Assembly (NCBI GenBank): GCA_902761715.1
Contig: CACWLK010000013.1
Coordinates: forward strand, 1-64,000
Direction: 5' to 3'
Length of the DNA stretch: 64,000 nucleotides
DNA from: an uncultured Rhodospirillales bacterium
GTDB taxonomy: Bacteria > Pseudomonadota > Alphaproteobacteria > RF32 > CAG-239
The notes beneath the pieces are model-generated. The model saw only the letters and a program-made list of their open reading frames with translations. It was not told the DNA's origin and did no database searches. Shown piece after piece: positions 1 through 7,763 of this stretch (within the stretch, counting starts at the first letter, position 1; each line of letters starts with the position of its first letter). The translations under genes and the position numbers were made by a program.

Positions 1-8
1 AAAGATTT

Positions 9-50
9 AGTCGGAATTGAACGAACCCTGGGTTCGACCCCACGGGAAGC
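9..50. repeat. tRNA-derived repeat fragment next to tRNA-Arg
   Basis: The block tttagtcggaattgaacgaac is followed by a perfect small hairpin (cgaaccc/gggttcg). Almost the same left block (tttagccggaattgaacgaac) recurs at 42180-42200 beside tRNA-Arg(ACG), also followed by a TpsiC-arm-like hairpin, a terminator and tRNA 3' sequence. This is therefore one copy of a dispersed element associated with tRNA 3' ends. It may continue to the left of the window. Confidence 0.55.
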
Positions 51-80
51 AAAAAGCCCTGCACAATCTGCAGGGCTTTT
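51..80 (-). terminator. Rho-independent terminator of tRNA-Arg(CCG)
   Basis: Stem agccctgca/tgcagggct flanked by A- and T-runs. It lies just downstream of the minus-strand tRNA-Arg and can work in both directions. Confidence 0.75.
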
Positions 81-84
81 ATAA

Positions 85-161
85 TGGCGTACCCGGGGGG
101 ATTCGAACCCACGACCTTTGGCGTCGGAGGCCAACACTCTATCCAGCTGAGCTACGGGTAC
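85..161 (-). tRNA. tRNA-Arg (anticodon CCG)
   Basis: The minus strand folds into a 77-nt cloverleaf. The acceptor stem GTACCCG pairs with CGGGTAC, with discriminator G and an encoded CCA. The D-arm begins TAGCTCAG, and the TpsiC arm contains GGGTTCGAATCC. The anticodon loop CTCCGAC lies between TTGGC and GCCAA, giving anticodon CCG (arginine, codon CGG). Any open reading frame across this locus is an artefact of the tRNA sequence. Confidence 0.93.
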
Positions 162-233
162 CTTATAACAGGGCTATTATTACCCTTAAAAATGTTTTAA
201 AGCCACATTTTTTTTAAATTTTACAAATAATTC

Positions 234-262
234 TTGACTTTTACTTATAAAATGTCTATTAA
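234..262 (+). promoter_or_regulatory. Sigma-70-type promoter of rpmB
   Basis: A -35 box TTGACT (234-239) and a -10 box TATTAA (257-262) are separated by 17 bp and lie just upstream of the ribosomal protein gene. Confidence 0.7.
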
Positions 263-297
263 CAGGCAACAAGTTTAGTTTTTCAAGGATTAGAATT

Positions 298-663
298 ATG
301 GTAAAAAAATGTGATATTTCTGGCACCGGCGTTATGAGCGGCAACAATGTAAGCCACGCTAACAACCGCACACGTCGTCGTTTTATGCCAAACTTGCAAA
401 TTGTTTCTTTGTTTAGCGAAGCTTTAAACAAAGTATTCAAACTCAAAATCTGCTCAAAGACCCTTCGTTCTATTGAACACAACGGTGGTTTGGATGCTTA
501 TTTGGAATCTACATCTAACAGCAAGCTGACTCCTGAAGCTCAAAAGATTAAAAAATCTGTTGTCAGCAAAAAAGGCGTTCAAGCAAAGCCTGCCAAAAAA
601 ACTGCAACTAAAGCTAAATCAGCTCGCACGACCAAAGTTGCAAGCAAAAAAGCTGCTAAATAA
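298..663 (+). CDS. rpmB: 50S ribosomal protein L28 with basic C-terminal tail
   Basis: Structural protein of the large ribosomal subunit. The N-terminal part has the L28 signature: a CDISGTGV-like start, then GNNVSHANNRTRRRF and MPNLQ, with the KTLRSIEHNGGLDAYL block near residue 60. The family is usually 70-100 residues; this one is 121. The last roughly 40 residues form a Lys/Ala/Thr-rich tail resembling histone H1 tails, probably an rRNA-contacting extension (inference). An AAGGAT ribosome-binding site precedes the ATG. The gene is monocistronic, with its own promoter and a shared convergent terminator towards grpE. Confidence 0.95.
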   Translation: MVKKCDISGTGVMSGNNVSHANNRTRRRFMPNLQIVSLFSEALNKVFKLKICSKTLRSIEHNGGLDAYLESTSNSKLTPEAQKIKKSVVSKKGVQAKPAKKTATKAKSARTTKVASKKAAK

Positions 664-682
664 TAAAATAACAAAACAATGA

Positions 683-711
683 AAAACCCCGCAACTTGCG
701 GGGTTTATTTT
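683..711. terminator. Bidirectional terminator between rpmB and grpE
   Basis: Hairpin aaccccgca/tgcggggtt with T-runs on both strands, between convergent rpmB and grpE. Confidence 0.85.
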
Positions 712-1280
712 TACTTGCTAACAATCACCATCGCTTCTCGCAGCAGGCGATCGTTTATCATATATCCTGTTTGCAACTCGGCAATTACCGTGCCTGAGGG
801 TTTTTCTTTGTCATCAATTTCTTGTACAACCCTATGAAAAGCCGGATCAAAAACTTTACCGATTGACTCAATTTTGACAATTCCAAATTTCTTAAACACT
901 TTCATCAGTTCCGATTCGGTCAGTTTAACCCCTTCCTTAAACTGCTTTATCTGGACGGCATCTCCGCCATCAACCGCCTCAAGAGCACGGTGCAAATTAT
1001 CTGCCACACTCAATAAGTCTTTAGCAAAAGCAGATATTGCATACTTTGAATTTTTTTCAATTTCTTGAGCACAACGCCTTTTGGTATTTTCAGCATCAGC
1101 ATAGGCTCTCAAAAAATCCTCATGGAGTTTTTCATTATCAGCCTTCAACTTTTCATTTTCTGTTTTTAATTCTTCCACAGAAACAGCTTCTTCTTCCTGA
1201 CTGTCCTCTTCAACAGGGGTAGTCAAAAGTTCATCATCATCAAATTCTTCTGTTTCGGAATTGTCCTTATTTTTTTTCAT
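711..1280 (-). CDS. grpE: GrpE, nucleotide exchange factor of DnaK
   Basis: GrpE releases ADP from DnaK in the cytoplasmic Hsp70 cycle. The 189-residue protein has the family layout: an acidic disordered N-terminus (residues 1-35), a long coiled coil (about 36-100, with the block RAYADAENTKRR), then the beta-wing domain with GVKLTESELMKVFKKFGI and FDPAFHRVVQE. An AGAGGAT ribosome-binding site precedes the ATG. dnaK and hrcA are not adjacent. A plausible promoter lies about 50-80 bp upstream of the start. Confidence 0.96.
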   Translation of the reverse strand: MKKNKDNSETEEFDDDELLTTPVEEDSQEEEAVSVEELKTENEKLKADNEKLHEDFLRAYADAENTKRRCAQEIEKNSKYAISAFAKDLLSVADNLHRALEAVDGGDAVQIKQFKEGVKLTESELMKVFKKFGIVKIESIGKVFDPAFHRVVQEIDDKEKPSGTVIAELQTGYMINDRLLREAMVIVSK

Positions 1281-1329
1281 TTTATCCTCTTTAACTTTGT
1301 CTCAAGACATATATATTTTACTTATATAA

Positions 1330-1358
1330 AATGTAGTTACTAATACCTTGCAAGTCAA
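1330..1358 (-). promoter_or_regulatory. Candidate grpE promoter
   Basis: On the minus strand, TTGACT (1353-1358) and TACATT (1330-1335) are spaced by 17 bp. The box is preceded by CTC, giving CTTGACTTG, which loosely resembles a sigma-32 -35 element, but the -10 is not typical. No CIRCE inverted repeat is seen. Confidence 0.4.
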
Positions 1359-1456
1359 GAGCCGAAGTTTTTATTTTCAGTTTTAATCAAATATTAAACC
1401 TGATGATATAATATCCCACCATACTGATTAATTATTTTGCAATTGAGAGAATTGTA

Positions 1457-3499
1457 ATGAATATACAACACGTTGGCAGTAACAAGCAAACTGTCTTCAA
1501 GCCGCTTCCCAAAGGCTTTAACAAAAAGAATGTTATTTCTTTCGGAGTCGTAAACAACCCCATATTATCAGAGATTCAAAATCTCGGACGTCGCCAGTGC
1601 CTAGGCAAACATGAGTGGCCGCACATCAACGACATTAACGCTTGGATGATTACAGCTGAAACCGCTACTTTTATGAAATGGGGCGGTCTCGGCGTTGTTG
1701 CTTCCGAACTGCCCGAAGCCTTCAACACGACCTTTGCCGCCACTAACGACCGTGTCTCAATTGTTACTCCCATGTACATCGGCAACACCGGCAAAAAAGT
1801 TGCCTCATTTGACGGCAAAACATATTTCGGCGCCCAAAAAAACAACATTGAATTAACCAAGGCTTTAAGCATAAAAGTCCCCTTTAACGGCGCTAAAGGA
1901 ACTCTGGTGCAAAATGTAGTTGATGTATACACCGGAAAATTCAACGACATTACTTATATATTCCTACACAACGACCGTTTCTTTTCAATTAATCCTCACC
2001 CTGCAAACAATCCGGCTCAAGATGGTTGCTACATACTCAATTCTGAAAACATCAACGAAGTCGAGCGCTTTGCCTTCTTCTCTAAAGCCGTTTATTGCCT
2101 GCTCAAGCACTTAATTGAAAAGTCAAAACCTGAGATTGCCATGCCCAACATCCTTGTTGCCAATGACTGGCACAGCGGAGCGTTGTCCGGACTGTTAAAA
2201 TATTTCACTCTGGCACAGGTTGAAGCCGGCACAATGACACAAGTCTTGGCCGACAAGCTCAAAAATCTTCCCGTAATCCATCTTGCCCACCACCTCGGAT
2301 ATCAGGGTTGGGACTATGAACACACTCAACATATTCTCAATTCTCTTTATGAAAATTTGAGCAGCCTTGTCTTCAAAAATTCCAAGGCTATCAAAAACAG
2401 TAACCCTCGTACTAACAGCACTTTGATTGTTTATGATTGCTACAATCAAGCATCGTGCAACTTTCATTTAGCTGACCGCGTGGTTACGGTTTCTAAAAAT
2501 TACATGGAAGAAGTATCTAAAGAGCTCGATTTTGGTCTGGATTTTCGTGATATCTTAAAAATACGCAAAGACCACCGCAACTTTTTTGGCATTGTCAATG
2601 GATACGACAAAAAATTGATTGCCCCCAGCCAGGAAAAAATTGACAAGCTCAATAAATATTTTTCTCCGTCGCATTTTGTATTTTACGACGAAAAACATCT
2701 TTCAGGCAAACTCGAAAACAAAAAAGAATTTATAAAATTACTCTCCAAACTTGCCAGCGACAAAGCGTTCAAAGAAAAAGTTATTCCTTTGGTTGATTTG
2801 TACAAATTTGAAGACATCGCCGCTTCGGTTAAAAAAGTCGAAAGCACTCCCATAATTTGCGCCACCAGTCGCTTGGTTGAACAAAAGGGTTATGACATTG
2901 CCGCTCAGGCAATCATCAATTTGGCTGAACATTTTGCTCGGCTCAAAAACATTGAAGCCCCGATTTTCATTTTAGGCGGTGCCGGTGATGCCAATTATTT
3001 TGAACACCTCACTTCCCTCAAAGACAAAATCTCTGCAGAATATCCGCAATACGGAAAACGCATTTTTGTGTTCCGCGGTTATCAGGACGATTTTGCATAC
3101 AGTATTCAACTTGCCTCTGACTTCTATATGATGCCGTGTCGCTTTGAGCCTTGCGGTTTAACACAAATGGAAGCCATGGCCAAAGGTGCTCTTCCGGTTG
3201 CCATGTCCACCGGCGGACTTGTTGACACGATTGAGAACGGTGTTGACGGGTTCCGCACCGAGGTATTTTTCTCGCCGAGCAAACGGCGTGTATACGGTAA
3301 CAACATTACCGCCCAACGCTTAAAAAACAACATAAATGCTTATACCGAAACACTTGCCAAAGCGCTTGAAACATTCTATCGACATCATGACAAGCTTTTG
3401 CAAATGACAGCAAACGCCATGCACAAAGACTTTAGTTGGAGTGTTCCGGGCGGTAGCATTTACAAATATCGCCAGCTGTTTAAAACCGGTCATATTTAA
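1457..3499 (+). CDS. glgA: Glycogen synthase (GT5), unusually long
   Basis: Transfers glucose from a nucleotide sugar to alpha-1,4-glucan. Family motifs are in order: KWGGLGVVASELP (K-x-G-G-L substrate loop, about residue 74), VANDWHSGALSGLL, HHLGYQGWDYE, RVVTVSKNYMEEV, IVNGYD, ATSRLVEQKGYDI, and the C-terminal RFEPCGLTQMEAMAKGALP with STGGLVDTI. Bacterial GlgA is usually near 480 residues; this has 680. A 50-residue N-terminal extension and enlarged loops in both Rossmann domains explain the difference. No glgB, glgC or glgP lies beside it. ADP- versus UDP-glucose use cannot be read from the sequence. Confidence 0.88.
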   Translation: MNIQHVGSNKQTVFKPLPKGFNKKNVISFGVVNNPILSEIQNLGRRQCLGKHEWPHINDINAWMITAETATFMKWGGLGVVASELPEAFNTTFAATNDRVSIVTPMYIGNTGKKVASFDGKTYFGAQKNNIELTKALSIKVPFNGAKGTLVQNVVDVYTGKFNDITYIFLHNDRFFSINPHPANNPAQDGCYILNSENINEVERFAFFSKAVYCLLKHLIEKSKPEIAMPNILVANDWHSGALSGLLKYFTLAQVEAGTMTQVLADKLKNLPVIHLAHHLGYQGWDYEHTQHILNSLYENLSSLVFKNSKAIKNSNPRTNSTLIVYDCYNQASCNFHLADRVVTVSKNYMEEVSKELDFGLDFRDILKIRKDHRNFFGIVNGYDKKLIAPSQEKIDKLNKYFSPSHFVFYDEKHLSGKLENKKEFIKLLSKLASDKAFKEKVIPLVDLYKFEDIAASVKKVESTPIICATSRLVEQKGYDIAAQAIINLAEHFARLKNIEAPIFILGGAGDANYFEHLTSLKDKISAEYPQYGKRIFVFRGYQDDFAYSIQLASDFYMMPCRFEPCGLTQMEAMAKGALPVAMSTGGLVDTIENGVDGFRTEVFFSPSKRRVYGNNITAQRLKNNINAYTETLAKALETFYRHHDKLLQMTANAMHKDFSWSVPGGSIYKYRQLFKTGHI

Positions 3500-3588
3500 G
3501 CGTTCAAAAGTCCATTTTTTACTTGTAAATTATAGCTTTTCCTAATATCTTATAGTAACTTAGAAATTACTACCAGGAGGAGATAGGT

Positions 3589-4065
3589 ATGGGTGAAGCT
3601 TCTGTTGCCGCACAAATTGCCGCCAAATGGCGCAAAAAACGTGGCTCACTGATTATGGCTCTTCATGAGCTCCAAGACGTTAAAGGATATGTTCCATGGG
3701 CTGATGCTATGGAGTTGGCACAAGAAATGAACGTTCCTTTGGCCAGAATTTATGAGGTTTTGACTTTTTATAACTTTTTCAAACTCGAAGCTCCGGGCAA
3801 AGCTGTTATTTCTGTTTGTACCGGTACTGCCTGCTATTTGAAAGGCAATGACAAAACCCTTGAAGAATTCAAAAAACAACTTGGCATTAATGAAGGCGAA
3901 AGCACGCCTGACCATATGTTCCACCTGCAATGCGTACGTTGCGTAGGCTGCTGCGGCTTGGCTCCGGTGTGTGTTGTCAACGGCAAGACCTACGGACGAG
4001 TAACTACCGGCGATGTTTCAAACATTCTCGCTGAATGGCGCAAAAAATTTGAAGAAGAGGAGTAA
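3589..4065 (+). CDS. NuoE-like [2Fe-2S] subunit of trimeric [FeFe] hydrogenase
   Basis: A thioredoxin-like ferredoxin of the NuoE/HydC family, 158 residues. It has an N-terminal helical part and the four-cysteine [2Fe-2S] signature: CTGTACYLKG (cysteines about residues 81 and 86) and CVRCVGCCGLAPVCVV (about 120-135). It has a strong ribosome-binding site (AGGAGGAGA) and is the first gene of a three-gene operon with a NuoF-like subunit (5-bp gap) and HydA. By family knowledge it passes electrons between the NuoF-like flavoprotein and the hydrogenase. It is not part of a respiratory complex I cluster, because no other nuo genes are present. Confidence 0.9.
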   Translation: MGEASVAAQIAAKWRKKRGSLIMALHELQDVKGYVPWADAMELAQEMNVPLARIYEVLTFYNFFKLEAPGKAVISVCTGTACYLKGNDKTLEEFKKQLGINEGESTPDHMFHLQCVRCVGCCGLAPVCVVNGKTYGRVTTGDVSNILAEWRKKFEEEE

Positions 4066-4070
4066 GCAAC

Positions 4071-5744
4071 ATGGCCGATATGAGTGAAATTGAAAAAAGA
4101 TTTGATATCCACGAAATTGCTAAAAACAAAAATCAAGACTTAGACCGTTATCAGTGTAACATTTATTGCTGCCATTCCACCGGTTGTAAATCATCGGGTA
4201 GTGATGAAATTTTGGACCTGATGCAAAAAGCCATCGAAGAACATGAGTTGCAAGGCAAAGTCCGTATTGTAGCCACAGGCTGCATGGGTCTCTGTGCACA
4301 AGGTCCGTTAATTCGCGTTGAAATTAAAGGTCAAAAAGATGTTTTATACAAACGTGTTGAACCGTTAATTTCCCGCATTATCATTACCGAACACGTTGTT
4401 CCGGCTCTAAAACTCGAGCCCGGACAAGAATTTACCTTGCCTGACTTTTTGCAAAAATATGTTCTGTCGCTGGATTTGCCTTTCTTCAAAAAACAAGAAA
4501 AAGTCGTTTTGAAGATGGCCGGACACTTAGACCCCGAAGATATTCAGGAATATATTGCCAACGGCGGTTATTTGGCCCTGGAAAAAGTCTTAAAAACCAT
4601 GACCCCGCAACAGGTAATTGAAGAAATCAAAAAATCAGGTCTGCGCGGACGTGGCGGTGCCGGTTTCTCTACCGGTATGAAATGGGAGTTTGCCTCTAAA
4701 GTCAAAGCCGTAGATGACAAATTCATCATCTGTAACGGTGATGAGGGTGACCCCGGTGCCTATATGGACCGTAGTATTTTGGAATCCAACCCGCACTCGG
4801 TTATTGAAGGCATGATGATTGCCGCTTATGCAATCGGTGCTACTGAAGGTTGGTTCTATATCCGTGCTGAATATCCGTTGGCCGTTGAACGTATCGAAAA
4901 AGCCATTAAAGCTTGTAAGAAAAACCGCTTACTCGGCAACAATATTATGGGCACCAACTTTAGCTTTAATATTGATATCCGTCTTGGCGCCGGTGCCTTT
5001 GTTTGCGGTGAAGAAACTGCTCTTATCCACTCTATTGAGGGCAACCGCGGCACACCTCGTCCTCGTCCGCCTTATCCGACAGATAAAGGTTTGTGGGGCA
5101 AACCGAGTTGTATTAACAACGTTGAAACCCTTGCCAACATTTCTTCAATTATCATCAAAGGTGCTGACTGGTTTTCATCTTTTGGTACTGCAACTTCAAA
5201 AGGCACAAAGGTATTTGCTCTTACCGGTCAGGTTGAACACTCCGGTCTTATTGAAGTTCCGATGGGTACCACTATCAACGAAATCGTTAACGAAATCGGC
5301 GGTGGCGTTCCTAATGGCAAAAAGCTTAAAGCCGTTCAAACCGGTGGACCTTCCGGCGGTGTAATTCCTACCGAATACATCAATCTTCCGCTCTGTTATG
5401 ATGAGCTCAAAAAAGTCGGTTCAATTATGGGTTCCGGCGGTATGATTGTTATTGACGACAGTTCGGACATGGTTGACTTAGCAAAATTCTACCTTGACTT
5501 TACCGTTGATGAATCTTGCGGAAAATGCGCTCCTTGCCGTATCGGTGGCAAGCAAATGCTACTCTTGCTTGAAAAAATCAGCAAAGGTCGTGGAACCAAA
5601 GAAGATATTGCCCAACTCCGTCAAATTGCAACTGCTATGCAAAAAGCATCATTGTGCGGTTTGGGACAAACAGCACCTAACCCCGTACTTTCTACCTTGC
5701 GTTTCTTTGGTGAAGAGTACGAAGCAAAAGTTGCAAAAAAATAA
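4071..5744 (+). CDS. hydB: NuoF-like flavoprotein (HydB-type) of [FeFe] hydrogenase
   Basis: NADH- and FMN-binding subunit, 557 residues. The N-terminal 110 residues form a thioredoxin-like [2Fe-2S] domain (CCHSTGCKSSG, CMGLCAQGPLI). The NuoF core follows, with the glycine-rich NADH/FMN site GLRGRGGAGFSTGMKWEF (about residue 190), CNGDEGDPGAYMDR, GAGAFVCGEETAL and an SLBB segment. The 4Fe-4S motif ESCGKCAPCRIGGKQ lies near residue 480. It lacks the extra C-terminal 2[4Fe-4S] domain seen in the longer Thermotoga HydB. Such trimeric enzymes couple NADH and ferredoxin oxidation to H2 formation, or the reverse; the direction here is inferred. Confidence 0.9.
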   Translation: MADMSEIEKRFDIHEIAKNKNQDLDRYQCNIYCCHSTGCKSSGSDEILDLMQKAIEEHELQGKVRIVATGCMGLCAQGPLIRVEIKGQKDVLYKRVEPLISRIIITEHVVPALKLEPGQEFTLPDFLQKYVLSLDLPFFKKQEKVVLKMAGHLDPEDIQEYIANGGYLALEKVLKTMTPQQVIEEIKKSGLRGRGGAGFSTGMKWEFASKVKAVDDKFIICNGDEGDPGAYMDRSILESNPHSVIEGMMIAAYAIGATEGWFYIRAEYPLAVERIEKAIKACKKNRLLGNNIMGTNFSFNIDIRLGAGAFVCGEETALIHSIEGNRGTPRPRPPYPTDKGLWGKPSCINNVETLANISSIIIKGADWFSSFGTATSKGTKVFALTGQVEHSGLIEVPMGTTINEIVNEIGGGVPNGKKLKAVQTGGPSGGVIPTEYINLPLCYDELKKVGSIMGSGGMIVIDDSSDMVDLAKFYLDFTVDESCGKCAPCRIGGKQMLLLLEKISKGRGTKEDIAQLRQIATAMQKASLCGLGQTAPNPVLSTLRFFGEEYEAKVAKK

Positions 5745-5762
5745 AATAGAGGAGCTACAAAT

Positions 5763-7529
5763 ATGGTAAAATTAAAAATTGACAATCACGAAGTTGAAGT
5801 TCCTGCCGGCACCTCTGTTTTAGATGCAGCCCGCAGTGTTCAAATCGAAATCCCGACACTCTGTAACCACCCCGATGTTGATCCGTCTGCCGGTTGCGGA
5901 ATGTGTATTGTTCGTATCAACGGACGCATTATACGTTCTTGCTGCACACCTGTTTCTGAGGGCATGGAAGTAATTACTACCGATGCCGAACTTTTTGAAA
6001 CTCGTCGCATGGTATTAAAATTGATTTTGAGCAACCACCCAAGCTCTTGCTTGTCATGCGCTCGTTCCGGTGCTTGTGAACTGCAGGAAATGGCAAACAC
6101 CTTCAATATCACTGATGCACCCTTGCCTAACTTGACCAAGCGCTATGATATCGACGATTCGACCAAAGCTGTCGTTCTCGACAATTCAAAGTGCATATTA
6201 TGCGGACGTTGTGTAGAAGTCTGTCAAAATCAGCAAAATATTTGGGCTTTGAGCTATTTGCATCGTGGTCTTGCCACACGCATTACTCCGGCCAACGGCA
6301 TTAACCTTGCGGACAGCCCCTGCATTAAATGCGGACAATGTTCAGCCCACTGCCCGACCGGCGCTATTGTAGAATATGATGACACCGCCAAAGTTTGGGA
6401 AATGCTCCGCAATCCCGATTTATACACCATTGTTCAGATTGCACCTGCAGTACGTGTTGCCATCGGTGAAGAATTCGGCTTTGAATTCGGCGCCAACCTT
6501 ACCGGCAAAACTTATGCCGCACTTCGTCGCATGGGCTTTGACAAGGTGTTTGACACCAACTTTGGTGCTGACTTAACCATCATTGAAGAAGCCACCGAGT
6601 TTGTCCGTCGCTTTACCAAAGAGCCGGAAAGCTTGCCGATGTTCACCTCATGTTGTCCGGCGTGGGTTGATATGCTGGAAAAATTCAATTCTGACATGAT
6701 TCCTAACTTCTCAACCTGTAAATCTCCGCACGAGATGGTCGGTGCTATGGCTAAAACTTATTTTGCTGACAAAGCCGGTATTGATCCTGCCAAAATCAGA
6801 GTTGTTTCGGTAATGCCGTGTACCGCCAAAAAATGGGAAATTTCACGTAGTGAAGATATGAAATCATCAGGTTATCAAGACGTTGACGTTTCCATCACAA
6901 CTCGTGAGCTTGCCAAAATGATCAAGCAAGCCGGCATTGACTTCCGTAATATTAAAGAAGAACAAGCTGACAGCCCGTTGGGAGAATACTCCGGTGCCGC
7001 CACCATCTTTGGTACAACCGGTGGTGTTATGACTGCGGCTTTGCGCACAGCTTATTTCTACATTACCGGCAAAGAACTCGCTCAGCCCGAATTTAAGGAC
7101 ATTGAGGGACTTGAAGGCGTGAAAGAGACCAAAGTTACCATTAACGGTGCTGAAGTTCGTATCGCTGTTGCTCACGGTGTCGGCAATGTTGAAAAGATCT
7201 TGAACCGCATTCGTGAAGCCAAAGCTAATGGTGAAGAATTACCTTATCACTTTGTTGAGGTTATGGCCTGCCGTGGTGGCTGTGTCGCCGGCGGTGGACA
7301 ACCGCGAGTTATCGGTGGTGAATATGCAAAACCGTATGGCATTACTGACCATATCCGTCAGCTCCGAGCTAATGGGTTGTTTACCGAAGACGAAAAAGCT
7401 ACCAACCGAGTTTCACATCATAACAAGTCTATTCAGTCCCTGTATGATGAATACATCGGGAAACCCGGCGGCGAAAAAGCTCACCATTTGTTACACACTC
7501 ATTATACACCGAGAAACATGTACAAATAG
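5763..7529 (+). CDS. hydA: [FeFe] hydrogenase catalytic subunit
   Basis: Reduces protons or oxidises H2 at the H-cluster, 588 residues. In order: a plant-type [2Fe-2S] domain (CNHPDVDPSAGCGMC, residues 34-60), a His-Cys3 4Fe-4S site (HPSSCLSCARSGAC), two 4Fe-4S motifs (CILCGRCVEVC and CIKCGQCSAHCP), then the H-cluster motifs TSCCPAWV (L1), MPCTAKKWE (L2) and VMACRGGCVAGGGQP (L3). The C-terminal small-subunit-like tail ends HTHYTPRNMYK. L3 carries Arg where many enzymes have Pro after MAC. The ribosome-binding site is GGAG. The maturases HydE, HydF and HydG are not in this window. Confidence 0.96.
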   Translation: MVKLKIDNHEVEVPAGTSVLDAARSVQIEIPTLCNHPDVDPSAGCGMCIVRINGRIIRSCCTPVSEGMEVITTDAELFETRRMVLKLILSNHPSSCLSCARSGACELQEMANTFNITDAPLPNLTKRYDIDDSTKAVVLDNSKCILCGRCVEVCQNQQNIWALSYLHRGLATRITPANGINLADSPCIKCGQCSAHCPTGAIVEYDDTAKVWEMLRNPDLYTIVQIAPAVRVAIGEEFGFEFGANLTGKTYAALRRMGFDKVFDTNFGADLTIIEEATEFVRRFTKEPESLPMFTSCCPAWVDMLEKFNSDMIPNFSTCKSPHEMVGAMAKTYFADKAGIDPAKIRVVSVMPCTAKKWEISRSEDMKSSGYQDVDVSITTRELAKMIKQAGIDFRNIKEEQADSPLGEYSGAATIFGTTGGVMTAALRTAYFYITGKELAQPEFKDIEGLEGVKETKVTINGAEVRIAVAHGVGNVEKILNRIREAKANGEELPYHFVEVMACRGGCVAGGGQPRVIGGEYAKPYGITDHIRQLRANGLFTEDEKATNRVSHHNKSIQSLYDEYIGKPGGEKAHHLLHTHYTPRNMYK

Positions 7530-7544
7530 TGCTTCAAAAAAACT

Positions 7545-7577
7545 CAAAACACCCTCTGAAACAGAGGGTGTTTTGTT
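7545..7577 (+). terminator. Terminator of the hydrogenase operon
   Basis: Hairpin aaaacaccctct/agagggtgtttt with a T-run, 16 bp after the hydA stop. Confidence 0.9.
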
Positions 7578-7606
7578 ATAAAATATAAAAAAGCTAAAAA
7601 AAGTAC

Positions 7607-7634
7607 TTGCAAAATTTTTCTTATATGCTATTAA
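7607..7634 (+). promoter_or_regulatory. Promoter of tRNA-Gly
   Basis: TTGCAA (7607-7612), a 16-bp spacer and TATTAA (7629-7634), 18 bp before the mature tRNA 5' end. Confidence 0.65.
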
Positions 7635-7652
7635 ATATTCCGTTCTACCGAT

Positions 7653-7727
7653 GCGGGCGTAGCTCAGGGGTAGAGCGCAACCTTGCCAAGGTTGATGTCG
7701 AGGGTTCGAATCCCTTCACCCGCTCCA
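7653..7727 (+). tRNA. tRNA-Gly (anticodon GCC)
   Basis: A 75-nt cloverleaf: acceptor GCGGGCG/CGCCCGC-like pairing, D-arm TAGCTCAGGGGTAGAGC, anticodon stem CAACC/GGTTG around TTGCCAA giving GCC, and TpsiC arm AGGGTTCGAATCCCT, ending CCA. It is followed by its own terminator and by a partial duplicate of its 3' end at 7896. Confidence 0.95.
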
Positions 7728-7763
7728 ATAACAAAAGCCACCTTTACGGTGGTTTTTTTGTTA
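7709..7763 (+). repeat. tRNA-Gly 3' end plus terminator, copy A
   Basis: This 55-bp block covers the tRNA 3' arm, CCA and the hairpin terminator (aaaagccacc/ggtggttttttt, 7733-7759). It recurs nearly identically at 7896-7949, with one substitution in the acceptor region and one missing T in the terminator loop. The two copies frame about 130 bp of hairpin-rich DNA. Confidence 0.85.

Noticed and set aside
17-217. Open reading frame across tRNA-Arg(CCG) encoding a GGIRTHDL-type peptide
   Set aside because: It translates the antisense of a tRNA and its terminator; this is a well-known false-protein pattern.
3589-7529. Respiratory complex I (nuoE-nuoF-nuoG)
   Set aside because: The third gene has all three H-cluster motifs and no other nuo genes are present; it is a hydrogenase.
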